A stretch of 64,000 bases of DNA from Diadophis punctatus similis (taxonomy: Eukaryota; Chordata; Lepidosauria; Squamata; Dipsadidae), in NCBI GenBank assembly GCA_023053685.1, contig JALIGW010000021.1:11495508-11559507 (forward strand), written 5' to 3'. The number at the start of each line of letters is the position of its first letter. Positions within the stretch are counted from its first letter, which is position 1. Shown piece after piece: positions 45,720-56,570 of this stretch. Below the pieces are notes generated by a model. That model was not told the origin of the DNA, made no database searches, and saw only the letters and a list, made by a program, of their open reading frames with translations. The translations under genes were made by a program, and so were the position numbers.

Positions 45720-46764
45720 TTAGAGAGAGAGGGAGACAACCTTGATGGAGACATGCAGCCATATTGTTTAGGTAAAAAAAGGGCTGAAGCATTTTTAAAG
45801 TCCAGAATGAGACAATGTTTTTAAGCAGCTGAGATTCATGCCTCCCTAATTCAGTCTTGCAGGATCCCATTATTATAACCAATCTCAACAGAAGTAGTTT
45901 TAGCCTTCCTGCGGAGTTGATTTCCTGGTCTGGTCTACCCAGTAGAGCCGATGATATGTGGATCTGGGTTAGTAGGTCAACTTCCTTATCTCCATAGAGA
46001 TGCCTTCCTAGAACCACCTTGATGGTCGCAAGTTTGTGTTTGTGGAAAAACTGTCCTGCTTGCAAAATCCCTTCTAGTATATTTTTAAAAGTGCTGTGGA
46101 TCAAAGGAAAGCACCATAGAATTTATCTTCTGTTCTGTTCAAAGGTAGCTTGCTTACCGAACGCCCAAGCTTGTTTTAAGTTTGCCCCTCGTTTCGAAAT
46201 GATGGTTTTTGCAAAGGAGATGGTCATTCACGTTTAAAATACCATCTGAGATTTAAAAGGCAGCTGTTAAACATTCCCAAAGTACTTAAAACACGTTGGT
46301 AGAGCCTACTCATTCTATCCTTTATTATTAAAGTCCTTTATTGTCCTTTCAGTTCAGCAAATGCTAGCGCCGTTCCCCAGGATGAAATATTTAGCAAAGC
46401 AGAGAGACTTCAGAGCAACCTGGGTAGGTACAGAATAGGAGAATTACAAAACTGTCAAAAATGTCAGAATCCATTGTGATCAGCAGCCCAGGAACTCTGG
46501 CTAGAATGCAGCCACTTATTTGAAAAGGACTTCTTTATGGTTGCATGCATTGCTTATTTTTAAACAAACTACCGGTAGCGATGGCATTTGGTGCAAAACA
46601 ATAATATTTTAATGACTGCAGGTGATGCCACCCTGGAAACAGCAAAGGACTGGCCCACAGTGCATAAAATGAGGTTTGGGAACACATATGCCAACCTTTG
46701 GCACACATGAAGTTTTTCGGATGTCTATATGAGCTTATATTTCTTTAATGATATCTGAGCATGT
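45720..46764. other. Unassigned sequence, about 1 kb
   Basis: A scrap resembling the hAT at 27362 occurs near 46630-46700. No gene was recognised. Confidence 0.45.
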
Positions 46765-46772
46765 GTTAAATG

Positions 46773-47849
46773 CAAAGTGACCAGATTTTTTTATTTTTAA
46801 GCGGGACGGGGGGGGGCGCCTGGGCGCCGCCATTTGTTTTGCCCTCTGCGCATGCGCAGAGGGCAAAACAGCAAATGTCGGCGTCCAGGTGAGGTGGGGG
46901 GGAGGGGGGGAGGCGGGAGGGCGCTTGGATGCCTGCAGCTCGCGACAGGTAAGCTGCCGGCTGCCTCCTTTCCCCGTCTCCCGCCTCCCGTTCGTTGCTT
47001 GCCAGCCCGGCCGAAGGGAAGGCGGGAGGCGAGGAAAGGCCTCCCGAAAGGGAGGCAGGCTCCCGAAGCCTCCCCTCCTTTCGGGAGGCCTTTCCTCGCC
47101 TCCCCCCTTCCCTTCAGCCGGGCTGGCTCGCCTCCCCTCCTTTCGGGAGGCCTTTCCTCGCCTCCTGCCTTCCCTTCGGCCGGGCTGGCTCGCCTCCCCT
47201 CCTTTCGGGAGGCCTTTCCTCGCCTCCCGCCTTCCCTTCGGCCGGGCTGGCTCGCCTCCCCTCCTTTCGGGAAGCCTTTCCTCGCCTCCCGCCTTCCCTT
47301 CGGCCGGGCTGGCAAGCAATGAACGGGAGGCGGGAGACGGGGAAAGGAGGCAGCCAGCAGCTTACCTGCTCCAAGCATCCAAGCGCCGCGGTCTCCCGGT
47401 CGCCCGCCCGGCCCCAGGGCAACGGCGGCAGTGAGGCGACAGGGGGAAGAAAGGGGAGGGGGACGAGGAAGGGCTGTTTGCGCAGCTCGTAAACTCAAAG
47501 CGGCGACGGCTCCTCGTCCCTCACCCCTCCCAACCGCAGCGGCGCCTCCGAGGGCGGGACTAGTGATGGGGCGGGGGAAGGAGAGGAGGAGCAGCCTCCC
47601 TTCCCCCTCCCCCCAGCTTCCAGCCGCCGCCGGAGGAGTCAACAACGCGGGACGCCCGCCCGCCGCCAACGCCGCCCACGGCCGGCCCGAGCTGAGAGGC
47701 CTGCTGCCTTTCAGGCCGATTTTTTGAAAGAATGCCCTAGTCGGGCAAACTTTGAAAAAATCGGGACTTTTTAGAGGGCGGGCGGGACGCAGGACAAATG
47801 GTGAAAAAGCGGGTCTGTCCCACCAAAATCGGGATGTCTGGTCACCTTA
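46773..47849. mobile_element. GC-rich hAT-type element (GTGACCAGA terminus)
   Basis: 1,077 bp between exact 8-bp duplicates GTTAAATG (46765-46772, 47850-47857). The ends CAAAGTGACCAGA and TCTGGTCACCTTA are short inverted repeats. The body is GC- and CpG-rich, with an 18-bp palindrome CTCTGCGCATGCGCAGAG near 46842-46862 and the inverted pair GCCAGCCCGGCCGAAGGG / CCCTTCGGCCGGGCTGGC. Open frames of 160-290 codons run in several frames on both strands and look like GC-bias artefacts, not genes. Confidence 0.85.
47070..47312. repeat. 62-bp minisatellite, four units, inside the GC-rich hAT
   Basis: TCCTTTCGGGA recurs at 47076, 47138, 47200 and 47262, spaced exactly 62 bp. Each unit contains GGCCTTTCCTCGCCTCC and TTCGGCCGGGCTGGC. 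An inverted single copy lies at about 47005-47052. Confidence 0.93.
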
Positions 47850-47973
47850 GTTAAATGCTTTAACATTGGGCAAACGCATCTAGCTTTATACTATTTATCT
47901 TAGGTTTCTTTTCAACAAAGGAAAGCATATCAATTATGTATTAAAGAGCAGAGACATCATCTTGTCAATCCAC

Positions 47974-48968
47974 ATACCGTATTTTTTGGAGTATAAGACG
48001 CACCTTTTTACCCCCCAAAAAGAGGGTGAAAACTTGGGTTATACACCGAATGTAGCCCCACCCAGCCAGCCAACCGCACCCTTTGGCCTCTGTCTTCCAG
48101 CAATTTACCTGTTTGCAGCAAAGGAAGAGCCTGTAAAGCAAAGCAAGTCACTAGCACTTCCCAACCTACAGCTGACTTGCCACATGGGAAAATGAAAGTG
48201 AAACTGAAAAGAGGCAAATAGCTGGGAGAGACTCGCAGATTTTTATTTTTTGCTGAACTGGATGGAAGGGGGTAACTATAAATGTCTGTAGAATGTTCAA
48301 ATTATTCGACTTATTTTTTAAAGACTGCTTTATTATTGTTCTAGAGCCAGGGGCAATTTTTAGACTTGTGGACTTCAACTCCCAGAATTCCACAGCCAGC
48401 TTTGTTAGCTTTGCTGGCTGTGGAATTCTGGGAGTTGAAGTCCACAAGTCTTAAAGTTGCCAAGGTTGGAGATCCCTGTAAATCTAGACAACTTAACAAA
48501 ATAAAGAAGCTTTTTAAAATAAATGCTTGCTCTGAAGAGGCCCAGTGCTATTGTATCTTCTTTCAAATAATAGAGAATAATGTATACTTCCAAAAATTTT
48601 AATTAATTTTAACAGCTCTGTACAAGTATAGTCTGAAATGTAACAGTGTCCTGTTTAGTATTAGAGTTTAGTTACCTTGGAGTAGATCTATTTAAATAAT
48701 TGGGAGGAGTTAGTGTGATTACATTTAAGAAAACTTTCTGGGATTAATATACTGCCATAATGTACATTTCTCCAATTCTTTGCTATTTCTATGGGTCAGA
48801 CACACATGCACAGAAATACACAGCAAACAGTGTATATCATCTGTGCTATTTGCTGTTTGCTGTTTGGCAAATTGCTTGGAGGCAGAGGCCTTTTTTCCTT
48901 GTTTTCCTCCCCCAAAACTAAGGTGCGTCTTATACTTCGGTGCGTCTTATACTCCGAAAAATACGGTA
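47974..48968. mobile_element. MITE with ATACCGTATTTTT inverted termini, long copy
   Basis: It begins ATACCGTATTTTTTGGAGTA, then TAAGACGCACC, and ends GGTGCGTCTTATACTCCG, AAAAATACGGTA: inverted repeats of about 35 bp, with the terminal motif doubled at the right end. A second copy is at 59818-60309. Superfamily undetermined. It contains a nested palindromic MITE (48348-48478) and adjoins BovB at 48969. Confidence 0.8.
48348..48478. mobile_element. Palindromic hAT-like MITE
   Basis: The arms 48362-48400 and 48413-48451 are perfect reverse complements over 39 bp (ACTCCCAGAATTCCACAG core) around a 12-bp loop. The outer ends are CAGGGGCAA and GGAGATCCCTG. Related fragments lie at 61390-61455 and 62085-62140. 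Confidence 0.78.
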
Positions 48969-49364
48969 GTCAAAGCGATGGTTTTCCCAGTAGTAAGGTA
49001 TGGCTGTGAGAATTGGACCATAAGGAAGGCTGAGCACCGAAGAAGTGATGTGTTCAAATTGTGGTGTTGGAGAAAGCTCTTGAGAGTCCCTCAGATTTCA
49101 AGGAGATCCAGCCAGTCAATCCTAAAGGAAATCAACCCTGAATGTACTTTGGAAGGGCAGATCTTGAAGCTGAAGCTCAAATATTTTGACCACCTAATGA
49201 GAAGAGAGAAGACCCCAATGTTGGGAAAGATGGAAGGCCAATGTTGGGAAAGATGGAAGGCCAAAGAAGAACGGGATGGCATAGGATGACATGGTTAGAT
49301 AGCATCATTGACACAATGAACATGAATTTGGCATGCTGTGGGATTGTGGGAAATTGGATATGAC
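48969..49364 (+). pseudogene. BovB reverse transcriptase C-terminal fragment (split by hAT)
   Basis: The plus strand reads KAMVFPVVRYGCENWTIRKA, EHRRSDVFKLWCWRKLLRVP, SSQSILKEINPECTLEGQIL and KLKLKYFDHLMRR, then a 22-bp tandem duplication (TGTTGGGAAAGATGGAAGGC) and frame decay. It is interrupted at 49365 by hAT elements and its 3' tail lies at 50159-50203. Confidence 0.92.
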
Positions 49365-50158
49365 CAGAGGTGGACTTCAACATTTTTGGCAAGGGGTTCT
49401 CTGCTCAGTTGCTGGGTGGGCGTGGCCATGGTGGGTGTGGCCTAGTACTGGACCATGGCAGCGGGGGGTTGCCATCCCCGGGCTCTGGTGACTTTCTTCG
49501 ACCCTCCAGGAGGGCCAAAATGGCCTTCCCAGGCTCCAGAGGCCCTCTGGAGGCCAGAAACAGGCCCAAACTTCACGAACTTCCAGTAGGCCCCTTTTTC
49601 ACCCTCCCCGAACCTCCACGTGTGCCCTGCATTTACCTGCATCCAAATGGGCCGTGTGGGGATGGCTGGGATGGGCAAGGTTGGGTGGGTGGGGCCAACC
49701 AGGAGTGGGATTTGGGGGTCCTCTGAACTGCACAGAATCATAGCTAGAGTTTCTCCCCAGAGGTAGGTTCCTCCCGGTTCAGACCGGTTTGCCCGAACTG
49801 GTAGCAAATAGCTGGTCATGTCACGATGACATCACGGAACCGATTCGGTCAGTGCCAGTCTGTGGGTGCCGCCATCTTTTTTTAAAATTCTTTTTTTTGG
49901 AATTTTTTTGGGGGGGAATTTTTTCCCCATTTTTTTCCTTCTGTGCATGCGCAGAAGCCAAGTTTCTGGCACTGCGCATGCATCGCCAACTTATTTACGG
50001 CCTTTTTTATTTTATTTTTTGGATTTTTCATCACTGTGCATGTGCGTGTGTCCAGGAGGCAAGGCCACATGTCGTAGGAGGAAGCGAACCGGCAGCGAGT
50101 TAAGTTAGAACCCACCCCTGGTTCTCCCGAACCCCCGCGAACCCGCAGCCCACCCTTG
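49365..50158. mobile_element. hAT element (CAGAGGTGGACTTC terminus) nested in BovB
   Basis: It starts CAGAGGTGGACTTCAAC and ends ACCCGCAGCCCACCCTTG, with exact 8-bp duplicates GATATGAC (49357-49364, 50159-50166). It has the same body as the element at 54220 in opposite orientation (TGCTGGGTGGGCGTGGCC, CCTCTGAACTGCAC). A second hAT is inserted at 49758-50120. Confidence 0.92.
49758..50120. mobile_element. hAT MITE (CAGAGGTAGGTTCC terminus) nested in the outer hAT
   Basis: It starts CAGAGGTAGGTTCCTCCCGG and ends AAGTTAGAACCCACCCCTG. The flanks TTTCTCCC (49750-49757) and GTTCTCCC (50121-50128) match at 7 of 8. Removing it restores the outer element. Confidence 0.9.
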
Positions 50159-50203
50159 GATATGACTTAGTGACTGAACAACAACCACCACCACAACAAC
50201 AAA
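50159..50203 (+). mobile_element. BovB 3' tail
   Basis: TTAGTGACTGAACAACAACC and following AAC/CAC repeats, the characteristic BovB end, continuing from 49364. Confidence 0.9.
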
Positions 50204-50205
50204 GA

Positions 50206-50870
50206 TCAGGATAAGGGGCAACTCTAGTTTTTACTCCATCCAGATAAAAATCATCCAGTTTTCAGCACAAGAAAAGCTACTATAACTTTGAGTGAACCTT
50301 TCACATCAAATCTTTCTGGACTCCAATAAACAGCTAATTTGAGAACTACAGCTTTGGATTTTGCAGGGGAAGATACTAAAGATCACAGGTGAAGCTTCTT
50401 TTGACCCAGTTCTCCATTCTTATTCCTCCAAATTCTGCCTTTTGTTTTGTGTAACGAAGTGGCAGTTTCAGAGGCAACAACGATGCTGTTTCCTCAGTGC
50501 TTCCACAGAAGTTAAAGTCTCTTGTCTCGTTTCTAAAAGCATTTCCCACTTATTTAGTTAATTTGGACTGACCAAGCCAACTCACATTCAAATTCCGCAT
50601 GAGTGCTATACATCCTTATATAACATCTACCCTTGATTTGATGTAGGCTTTTCTAGGTAATTTGCTTTCAGTAAATGCAGTTTTGAGTGTTTTATATTTT
50701 GCAATATTTATAAAATAATTTGCTATTTCAAAAAATGTGGCCTCCAAACGTCTGTGCATGTGTTTCGCAATTTAATAATCTTTACATTCATTTGCAATGG
50801 CTAATTCTGTATATTTCACAAAATAATAAGCAACAAATGACGTGCTCAGGATTGGTATCCCAATCATGTT
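50206..50870. other. Unassigned sequence, about 660 bp
   Basis: No gene was recognised. Confidence 0.45.
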
Positions 50871-50872
50871 GG

Positions 50873-51221
50873 AAGTATGAAGAACAGTTACAGGAATTAG
50901 ATACGTCTAGTTTAATTAAAAGACTAGGAGTAACATGATATCAATCAATCTAATACCTAAGGGGTTGCCATAAATAAGATGGGTTCAATCTATTCTCTAA
51001 AGCACCTTAAGGCAGGACAACGAGCAATGGATGGAAACTAATCAAGCAGAGAAGCAACTTAGAACTAAGGAGAAATTCCCTGACAGTTAGAACAATTAAT
51101 CAGTGGAACAACTTGCCTCCAGAAGTTGTGGATGCTCCATCACTGGAAGTTTTTAAGAAGAGATTGGACAACCATTTGTCTGAAATGGTATGAGCAGGGA
51201 GTTGGACTAGAAGATCTAGGG
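50873..51221 (+). mobile_element. CR1 LINE fragment (split by hAT)
   Basis: The plus strand reads KYEEQLQELDTSSLIKRLG, then a broken RNNLELRRNSLTVRTINQW and LPPEVVDAPSLEVFKKRLDN, to TTGGACTAGAAGATCT. It resumes at about 51640. Confidence 0.88.
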
Positions 51222-51222
51222 C

Positions 51223-51639
51223 CGTGATGGCGAACCTATGGCACATGTGCCAAAAGTGGCATGCGGAGCAAATATTGGTGGGCATGCAAGCTCAGGTCCG
51301 GCACACATGCGTGCGCCGGCCACCTTATTTTCAGGCCTTCTGGGCCCACTGGGAGTTGGGAAACAGGCTGTTTCCAGCCTCCGGAGTAGGTGGGGAAGGC
51401 CCATTTTTTTGCTCTCCCCAAGCTCCAGAGCCTTTCTTAGAGCCTGGGGAGGGCAAAAACAGCCTTCCCCACCCTCCCGGAGGTCCTCTGGAGGCCGGAA
51501 ACTTTCCGTTTGCCAACTTCCGGTTGGACTGGAAGTTCCATTTTTTTGCTCTTTGCAGGCTTCAGAGCCTTTTTTAGGAGCCTGGGAGGGCAAAAACGGT
51601 CTTCCCCACCCCTCCAAGCCCATTTTCCAACTTGTACTA
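51223..51639. mobile_element. Truncated hAT (CGTGATGGCGAACC terminus)
   Basis: The left end CCGTGATGGCGAACCTATGG and the GC-rich modules match the 24678/30796/56571 family. The right terminus is missing, replaced by a second copy of the internal module. It interrupts a CR1 near CTAGAAGATC / CTAGAGATC. Confidence 0.75.
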
Positions 51640-51710
51640 GAGATCCTCCAAGGTCCCTTCCAATTCTTCTGTTTTGTTTTGTTCTGTTCTGTTCTGTTCT
51701 ATTCTGCTCT
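51640..51710 (+). mobile_element. CR1 3' terminus with (TTCTG)n tail
   Basis: CTCCAAGGTCCCTTCCAATTC followed by TTTTG/TTCTG pentamers, here TTCTG rather than TTCTA. A solo LTR is inserted in this tail. Confidence 0.85.
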
Positions 51711-51715
51711 ACTCT

Positions 51716-52040
51716 TGTCACACAGTGATTTTATTGCCTGTTACATGTATATGCAGGGAGATGCATCACTATTCATTATAATGGTTTATTCCTGAACACG
51801 TGATTGATATGTTCTTGTACGCATGTGTGCATTCCATTCTCCAATCTGTCCTTCTGTTCCTGGCTTCCATTAAAGGAAGACCTACTTTTATATCAGATAT
51901 GTAGTTAATGAGGATTTATTGTTTTTGTACCGAAATAAACATTTTTACTTAGACTTTTAAACTGCGGTTTCTTTTCTAATGTCTGGTGTCCGGGAAAAGA
52001 TCAAACTTCTCCTTTGTGAGATTAATTATCACCTCTGTCA
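51716..52040 (+). mobile_element. Solo LTR, copy 2
   Basis: 325 bp from TGTCACACAG to CACCTCTGTCA, flanked by the exact 5-bp duplicate ACTCT (51711-51715, 52041-52045). It contains a TATA-like CTTTTATATCAG near 51886 and CGAAATAAAC near 51933, consistent with plus orientation. Homologous along its length to copy 1 (22395-22717, reversed). No internal proviral sequence, so probably the product of LTR-LTR recombination. Confidence 0.9.
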
Positions 52041-52262
52041 ACTCTCTTCTCTTCTCTTCTCTTCTCTTCTCTTCTCTTCTCTTCTCTTCTCTTCTCTTCT
52101 CTTCTCTTCTCTTCTCTTCTCTTCTCTTCTCTTCTCTTCTCTTCTCTTCTCTTCTCTTCTCCTCTCCTCTCCTCTCCTCTCCTCTCCTCTCCTCTCCTCT
52201 CCTCTCCTCTCCTCTCCTCTCCTCTCCTCTCCTCTCCTCTCCTCTTCTCTTCTCTTCTTTTC
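52041..52262. repeat. (TCTTC)n/(TCCTC)n pentanucleotide array
   Basis: About 22 TCTTC units then about 17 TCCTC units and a short TCTTC return. It is followed by a CR1-like end CCCCTTCCAACTCTGTTATTC at 52270, suggesting the array and the LTR both sit in CR1 tails. Confidence 0.95.
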
Positions 52263-52299
52263 TTCTCCAAAACCCCTTCCAACTCTGTTATTCAGTTAG

Positions 52300-53620
52300 G
52301 ACATGCAGCTAGCTCCCATTATGTCCAAACAGCAATACCAGTGAGAGATGATGGGAAGCTATAATTCAGCAATTCCTACAGCTCTACCCGCTTCCCATCT
52401 CTGATATAAGAGAATCAGAAATATAAAATTTCAGAAGTAAGCCTAACAGCAGTAAGTTTGGAATTCAAAAGGGCTAAGCATGGTCTAAGATTGGAAAGAG
52501 AATTATGGGGCTAATGACCATAGATTCCAGCAGAACCTATAAGGACATCATGCATGTCAAAATGTCAGCTATGCTTGATATTAGTTCTCCTTCTTATCTT
52601 TATCTCTGGATGGTCAGGACAACTTGAAGCGAGACAAACTACTAACAAAAAATAAATAAATCTGATGAATTTGTATGAAAGTTGCTATTCCGTGTTGATT
52701 GATGAATGCGTAGCCTCAGACTTTGTTATCCTGGTGTCAAACTTATCAAATGTTTATAGGCAGTTCTCCACTGTAAAGAATTATTTTGCAAAGTATATTT
52801 ATTGAGATAACATGCATTTAATAACAATATACATTTTCATCTGGATTTTTTTTTAAAAGTAGAATTATTAAAACATACAAAAATGGGGTAGAATTAATTC
52901 TTAGGTAAATATATGCAAATGTGGCAAGGTTCTGAAATGTACTGATTTGTCTATCACTGCAGACGTGGCTATAATTTCTTACTTTATCTGCTTCAGAACT
53001 ATCGATCTATTATTGCTAGCTGTGCAACCTGCAGCCATAAATGTCTCCAGTATTTATATCCTTCCATGCTTTCAGTAATACTCTTTCTCCAATCAATGTG
53101 TCTCAACCAGCACAAGCTTTCTCTCTCGGAGAATGAACAGTAGAGAATTTTCCTAAAACTAATTGTAAATTCATAGTGTAAATTCAGTGTTCCAAAAGCT
53201 TGCTGATTTTAAGACCAAGGTTAAAACTGTCTCATTACCTATTCATGGTTGAGATAATCCTGGTTTGAATGATCCAATCTGTTCATTTATCAAAATTTAC
53301 TTGTATCCAAATTGCTGGGCACAATTAATTGAGGAATGCTATGACTGATAGCCTATATATCTTAGTTTCTGTTCTTCTAGAGTGGGCAAGTAGAAAGAGG
53401 GAACTATAACTAGCTTACCCCCAAGAAGCAAACAGAAGAGCTTAAGAATATGAGTCTTCTTGTCTGTTAAATCAGATCTTGGAAGCATAGAAAACCAAGA
53501 GAGAATCTCTCACTTGGCCATTTCTATATGCAACACTTGAATGATCAAGAGGCTGTAGATTACAAAGAACAGATGCTTCTGAGCCTCTAGAATTCAACCA
53601 ACAAGATTATTGGTATCACC
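52300..53620. other. Unassigned sequence, about 1.3 kb
   Basis: AT-rich. No exon or repeat was recognised. Confidence 0.45.
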
Positions 53621-53626
53621 CAACTT

Positions 53627-53935
53627 AATGTCTATGAAGATACTCAATCATCCAGGTCATGGTTGTCCCAAAGGTGCTTTTTCCAAAAGGCAATGGACTT
53701 TCTTGGTTTTTTTTCTTTGAAGACGTTTCGCTTCTCACCCAAGAAACTTCTTCAGTTCTTCATCTTCAGAATTGAATAAGCTACTTGGATGACAAGCAAA
53801 ACATTTCCAAAGGAATGACTGTGGAGATTCTCAGTCGTCCAGGTCATGGTTGTCCCAAAGGTGCTTTTTCAAGAGGCAACTGGACTTTCTGATTTTTCCT
53901 TGAAGATGTTTGCTTCTCATCCATTGCTATCTTTC
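53627..53935. mobile_element. Family P, two units
   Basis: TCAATCATCCAGGTCATGG and CCCAAAGGTGCTTTTTCC, then a small inverted piece (TTGGATGACAAGCAAAAC), then a second direct unit TCAGTCGTCCAGGTCATGG, GGCAACTGGACTTTCTG. The direct-inverted-direct order is unlike the simple foldbacks elsewhere. Confidence 0.75.
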
Positions 53936-54219
53936 ATAGTCAGGAGGAACGAAACCCAAGATTTCCATGGATGATTGGTAGATAGGAGTTGCAATGATTT
54001 CCACGGATCATTGGTAGATCAAGGTGTTGCAAATTCACCACAGATTTAGACAACAAAATAAATAATAAAAAAATAACCCTGGAAGGGGACAATAGGACAC
54101 CACTCACATTATTGTTAAAGAAAACAATAGGGATGTTTGTCTACTCACCAGAGAGAAGCATGAAAGAGATAATTTTGTAGGGTACAGATGTTCCCTCTGT
54201 CTCTATACAGGATAATGAC

Positions 54220-54740
54220 CAGGGGTGGGCTGCTGGGGGGTTCGCAGGGGTTTGAGAGAGCCTCTAGCTAAGATTCTGTGCAGTTCAGAGAACCCCCAAA
54301 TACCACTCCTGGCTGGCCCCACCCGTCCCTCCCCGTCCCTCCCAGGGGTCTCCACGCAGCCCGTTTTGGATGCCAGGTAAGTGCAGGGTGCATGGGGAGG
54401 CTTGGGGAGGGTGAAAAATGGGCCTACCGGAAGTTCAGGAAGGCCGGAAACAGAGGGGAGGGCAAAAACACCTCCCCCAGCCATGGTCCCTCCCTGCCCC
54501 TCCCAGGGGTCTCCACGCAGCCCATTTAGGATGCCAGGTAAGTGCAGGGTGCGTGGGGAGGCTCGGGGAGGGTGAAAAATGGGCCTACCGGAAGTTCAGG
54601 AAGGCCGGAAACGGAGGGGAGGGCAAAGCACCTCCCCCTGCCATGGTGCAGGAGGCTGACTAGGACACACCCACCATCGCCACACCCACCCAGCAACTGG
54701 GCAGAGAACCCCTTGCTAAAATTTTTGAAGCCCACCCCTG
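54220..54740. mobile_element. hAT element (CAGGGGTGGGCTGC terminus) with internal tandem duplication
   Basis: It starts CAGGGGTGGGCTGCTGGG and ends TGAAGCCCACCCCTG, with exact 8-bp duplicates ATAATGAC (54212-54219, 54741-54748). An internal 161-bp unit beginning AGGGGTCTCCACGCAGCCC occurs twice (54344 and 54505). Same family as 49365. Confidence 0.93.
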
Positions 54741-54749
54741 ATAATGACA

Positions 54750-55295
54750 TCATGTCAATGACATCACGTGCAGGGAATCGCAGCCCAATTTCCCCTAATT
54801 TAAGGCACTGCATTTTTAAAGAAATGCCTCCCATGCGAACACAGCAGTAACAAACAACATTTTAGCTCCAAATGAAAGCTTGCCTGCCTGTTATAAATTT
54901 GGCAGCCGTTGTTGCCATAGGCTTTAATGGGGCAGAAAAGACTTAATAATTTTTGATGTGCTGCTTAGAATTTTTCCTTCCCTTGATGTAATAATGCACC
55001 TCAGTAGTTTTCCCCTGAAGTTTGACATAAAATGTATTATATGCCTGGCAGTAAATTGGAGTAAAAAGGTTAAATGTGTCCATTTGCGATACTTTTTAAC
55101 TTACAACACTGGCGCTATATTTGTCTTGTGCCAAAGTTTGCAAATATTGTAGACTTCCTAAAGTCAACAAGTCTTCCCACCTTCTTGCTAGCTCTAAAAT
55201 CCCCCATTTTCTGTACGCATATTGTTAAGTGACAAACCTCTGAGCATACACAAACATTTTCCTTGTGACTTTAAACCTGATAACAAGTTGAAAAC
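54750..55295. other. Unassigned sequence, about 550 bp
   Basis: No gene was recognised. Confidence 0.45.
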
Positions 55296-55299
55296 CAAA

Positions 55300-56128
55300 G
55301 GTGCTTTTTTCAAGAGGCAACTGGACTTTCTCTGGTTTTTCTTTTGAAGACGTTTCGCTTCTCATCCAAGAAGCTTCTTCAGCTCTGACTGGATGGTGGG
55401 GAATGGAACAGTGGTGGGTTCCTACCAGTGCGGTCCACTCTATAGCACCGGTAGCGGCCCACTGGTGACGTCACAGTACCGGTACGGTCGGTTGCCAGTG
55501 CCTGGGTGCCGCCATGTTTTTTTTAAAAAAATTTTACATTTTAAAAAAATTTCTTCTGAGCATGCCCAGAAGCCGAGTTTCCGGCACTGCTCATGCGCTG
55601 CCTTCCTACCCCACAGTGAGTCCAAGCAGGGGAGGATGGCTGAGGGAGCGTGTGAGACGCTGAAAGAACAGGCGGTAGGAGCTACCTCCATTCCCCTCCC
55701 TTCAGCAGTCCGAGAAGCCATGAACGCACGGTGATTTTCGCACATTCGAGACTTCTCGAGCTGCTGAGGGGAGGGGGAATGGGCGGCAGGACCTATCTCA
55801 GTTCCCCTCCCTTCAGCAGTCCGAGAAGCCATGCCTACATGGTCACATGGCCGGCAAGCCACACCCACAAAATAAGCCACACCCACAGAGTGGTAGTAAA
55901 AAAATTAGGAACCCGCCCCTGGAATGGAAGGATTTATACTCCTTGCAGACAGCTGGTCATTTGCATCCTTTTAGAGGGTCTTTGAAGCACTTGGAGATTT
56001 ATCTGTGTCCCCAGGGTCACCCTTGCGAAACGTCTTCAAAGAAAAACCAAAGAAAGTCCAGTTGCCTCTTGAAAAAAGCACCTTTGGGACAACCATGACC
56101 TGGATGACTGAGAATCTCCATAGACATT
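55300..56128. mobile_element. Family P, long copy split by hAT
   Basis: Left arm 55300-55408: GGCAACTGGACTTTCTC, AAGAAGCTTCTTCAGCTC. Then a hAT insertion. Then GGATTTATACTCCTTGCAG, TTTTAGAGGGTC and the reverse arm AACCATGACCTGGATGACTG. Without the hAT the element is about 315 bp. Confidence 0.8.
55409..55921. mobile_element. hAT element (CAGTGGTGGGTTCC terminus) nested in family P
   Basis: It starts CAGTGGTGGGTTCCTACC and ends TAGGAACCCGCCCCTG, with exact 8-bp duplicates GAATGGAA (55401-55408, 55922-55929). It has an internal direct duplication around CCCCTCCCTTCAGCAGTCCG (55696, 55804). 513 bp. Confidence 0.93.
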
Positions 56129-56175
56129 AAGTTGAAAACCAATATTATCCAGTTTCAGAATTCCAAAAGATACAT

Positions 56176-56240
56176 GTCTATAGAGATCCTCAATCATCCA
56201 AATCATGGTTGCCCTAAACGTGCTTCTTTAGTTCTGAAAG
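56176..56240. mobile_element. Family P fragment
   Basis: GTCTATAGAGATCCTCAATC and a diverged CATGGTTGCCCTAAACGTGC. Only the outer unit remains. Confidence 0.6.
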
Positions 56241-56504
56241 GTACCATATTTTGTCAATATACTTAGGGCTTTATTGAAATTTTATTTTCTCCCTCTACAC
56301 AAGCAAGATAAGATATTGAAGTCCATGTAGGTGCATGGAACAGGGATAAAGATCAATGTGATGGAAATCAGTTTGATTAGCAATGGTGTCTGATGTATTA
56401 CAAGAAAGTGTGGCTGTTATGTATTCCTGCACCCTTTTATTACAGAGTTTTATCATTATTTCAACACCAGTTTCATTCTTGCCAAAAGAATATTGGCATG
56501 CTCC

Positions 56505-56570
56505 TCTGTGTCTAGTTTAATGAAAAGAAGGACTAGGGGCGACATGATAGCAGTGTTCCAATATCTAAGG
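56505..56570 (+). mobile_element. CR1 LINE scrap
   Basis: GTCTAGTTTAATGAAAAGAAGG to GTTCCAATATCTAAGG, encoding SLMKRRTRGDMIAVFQYL. It is interrupted by the hAT at 56571, and CR1 sequence is not clearly resumed after 57000. Confidence 0.75.

Noticed and set aside
45316..46104. 262-codon minus-strand frame with a long serine run
   Set aside because: The core is the (GAA/GAG)n array read on the other strand. The flanks match nothing and lack coding context.
46735..47669. Overlapping 160-290 codon frames on both strands
   Set aside because: All lie in the GC-rich hAT, where stop codons are rare. Several frames and both strands are open at once, with 62-bp repeats in the translations.
48780..49289. 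169-codon plus-strand frame as a host gene
   Set aside because: Most of it is the BovB RT C-terminus. The start is the end of a MITE.
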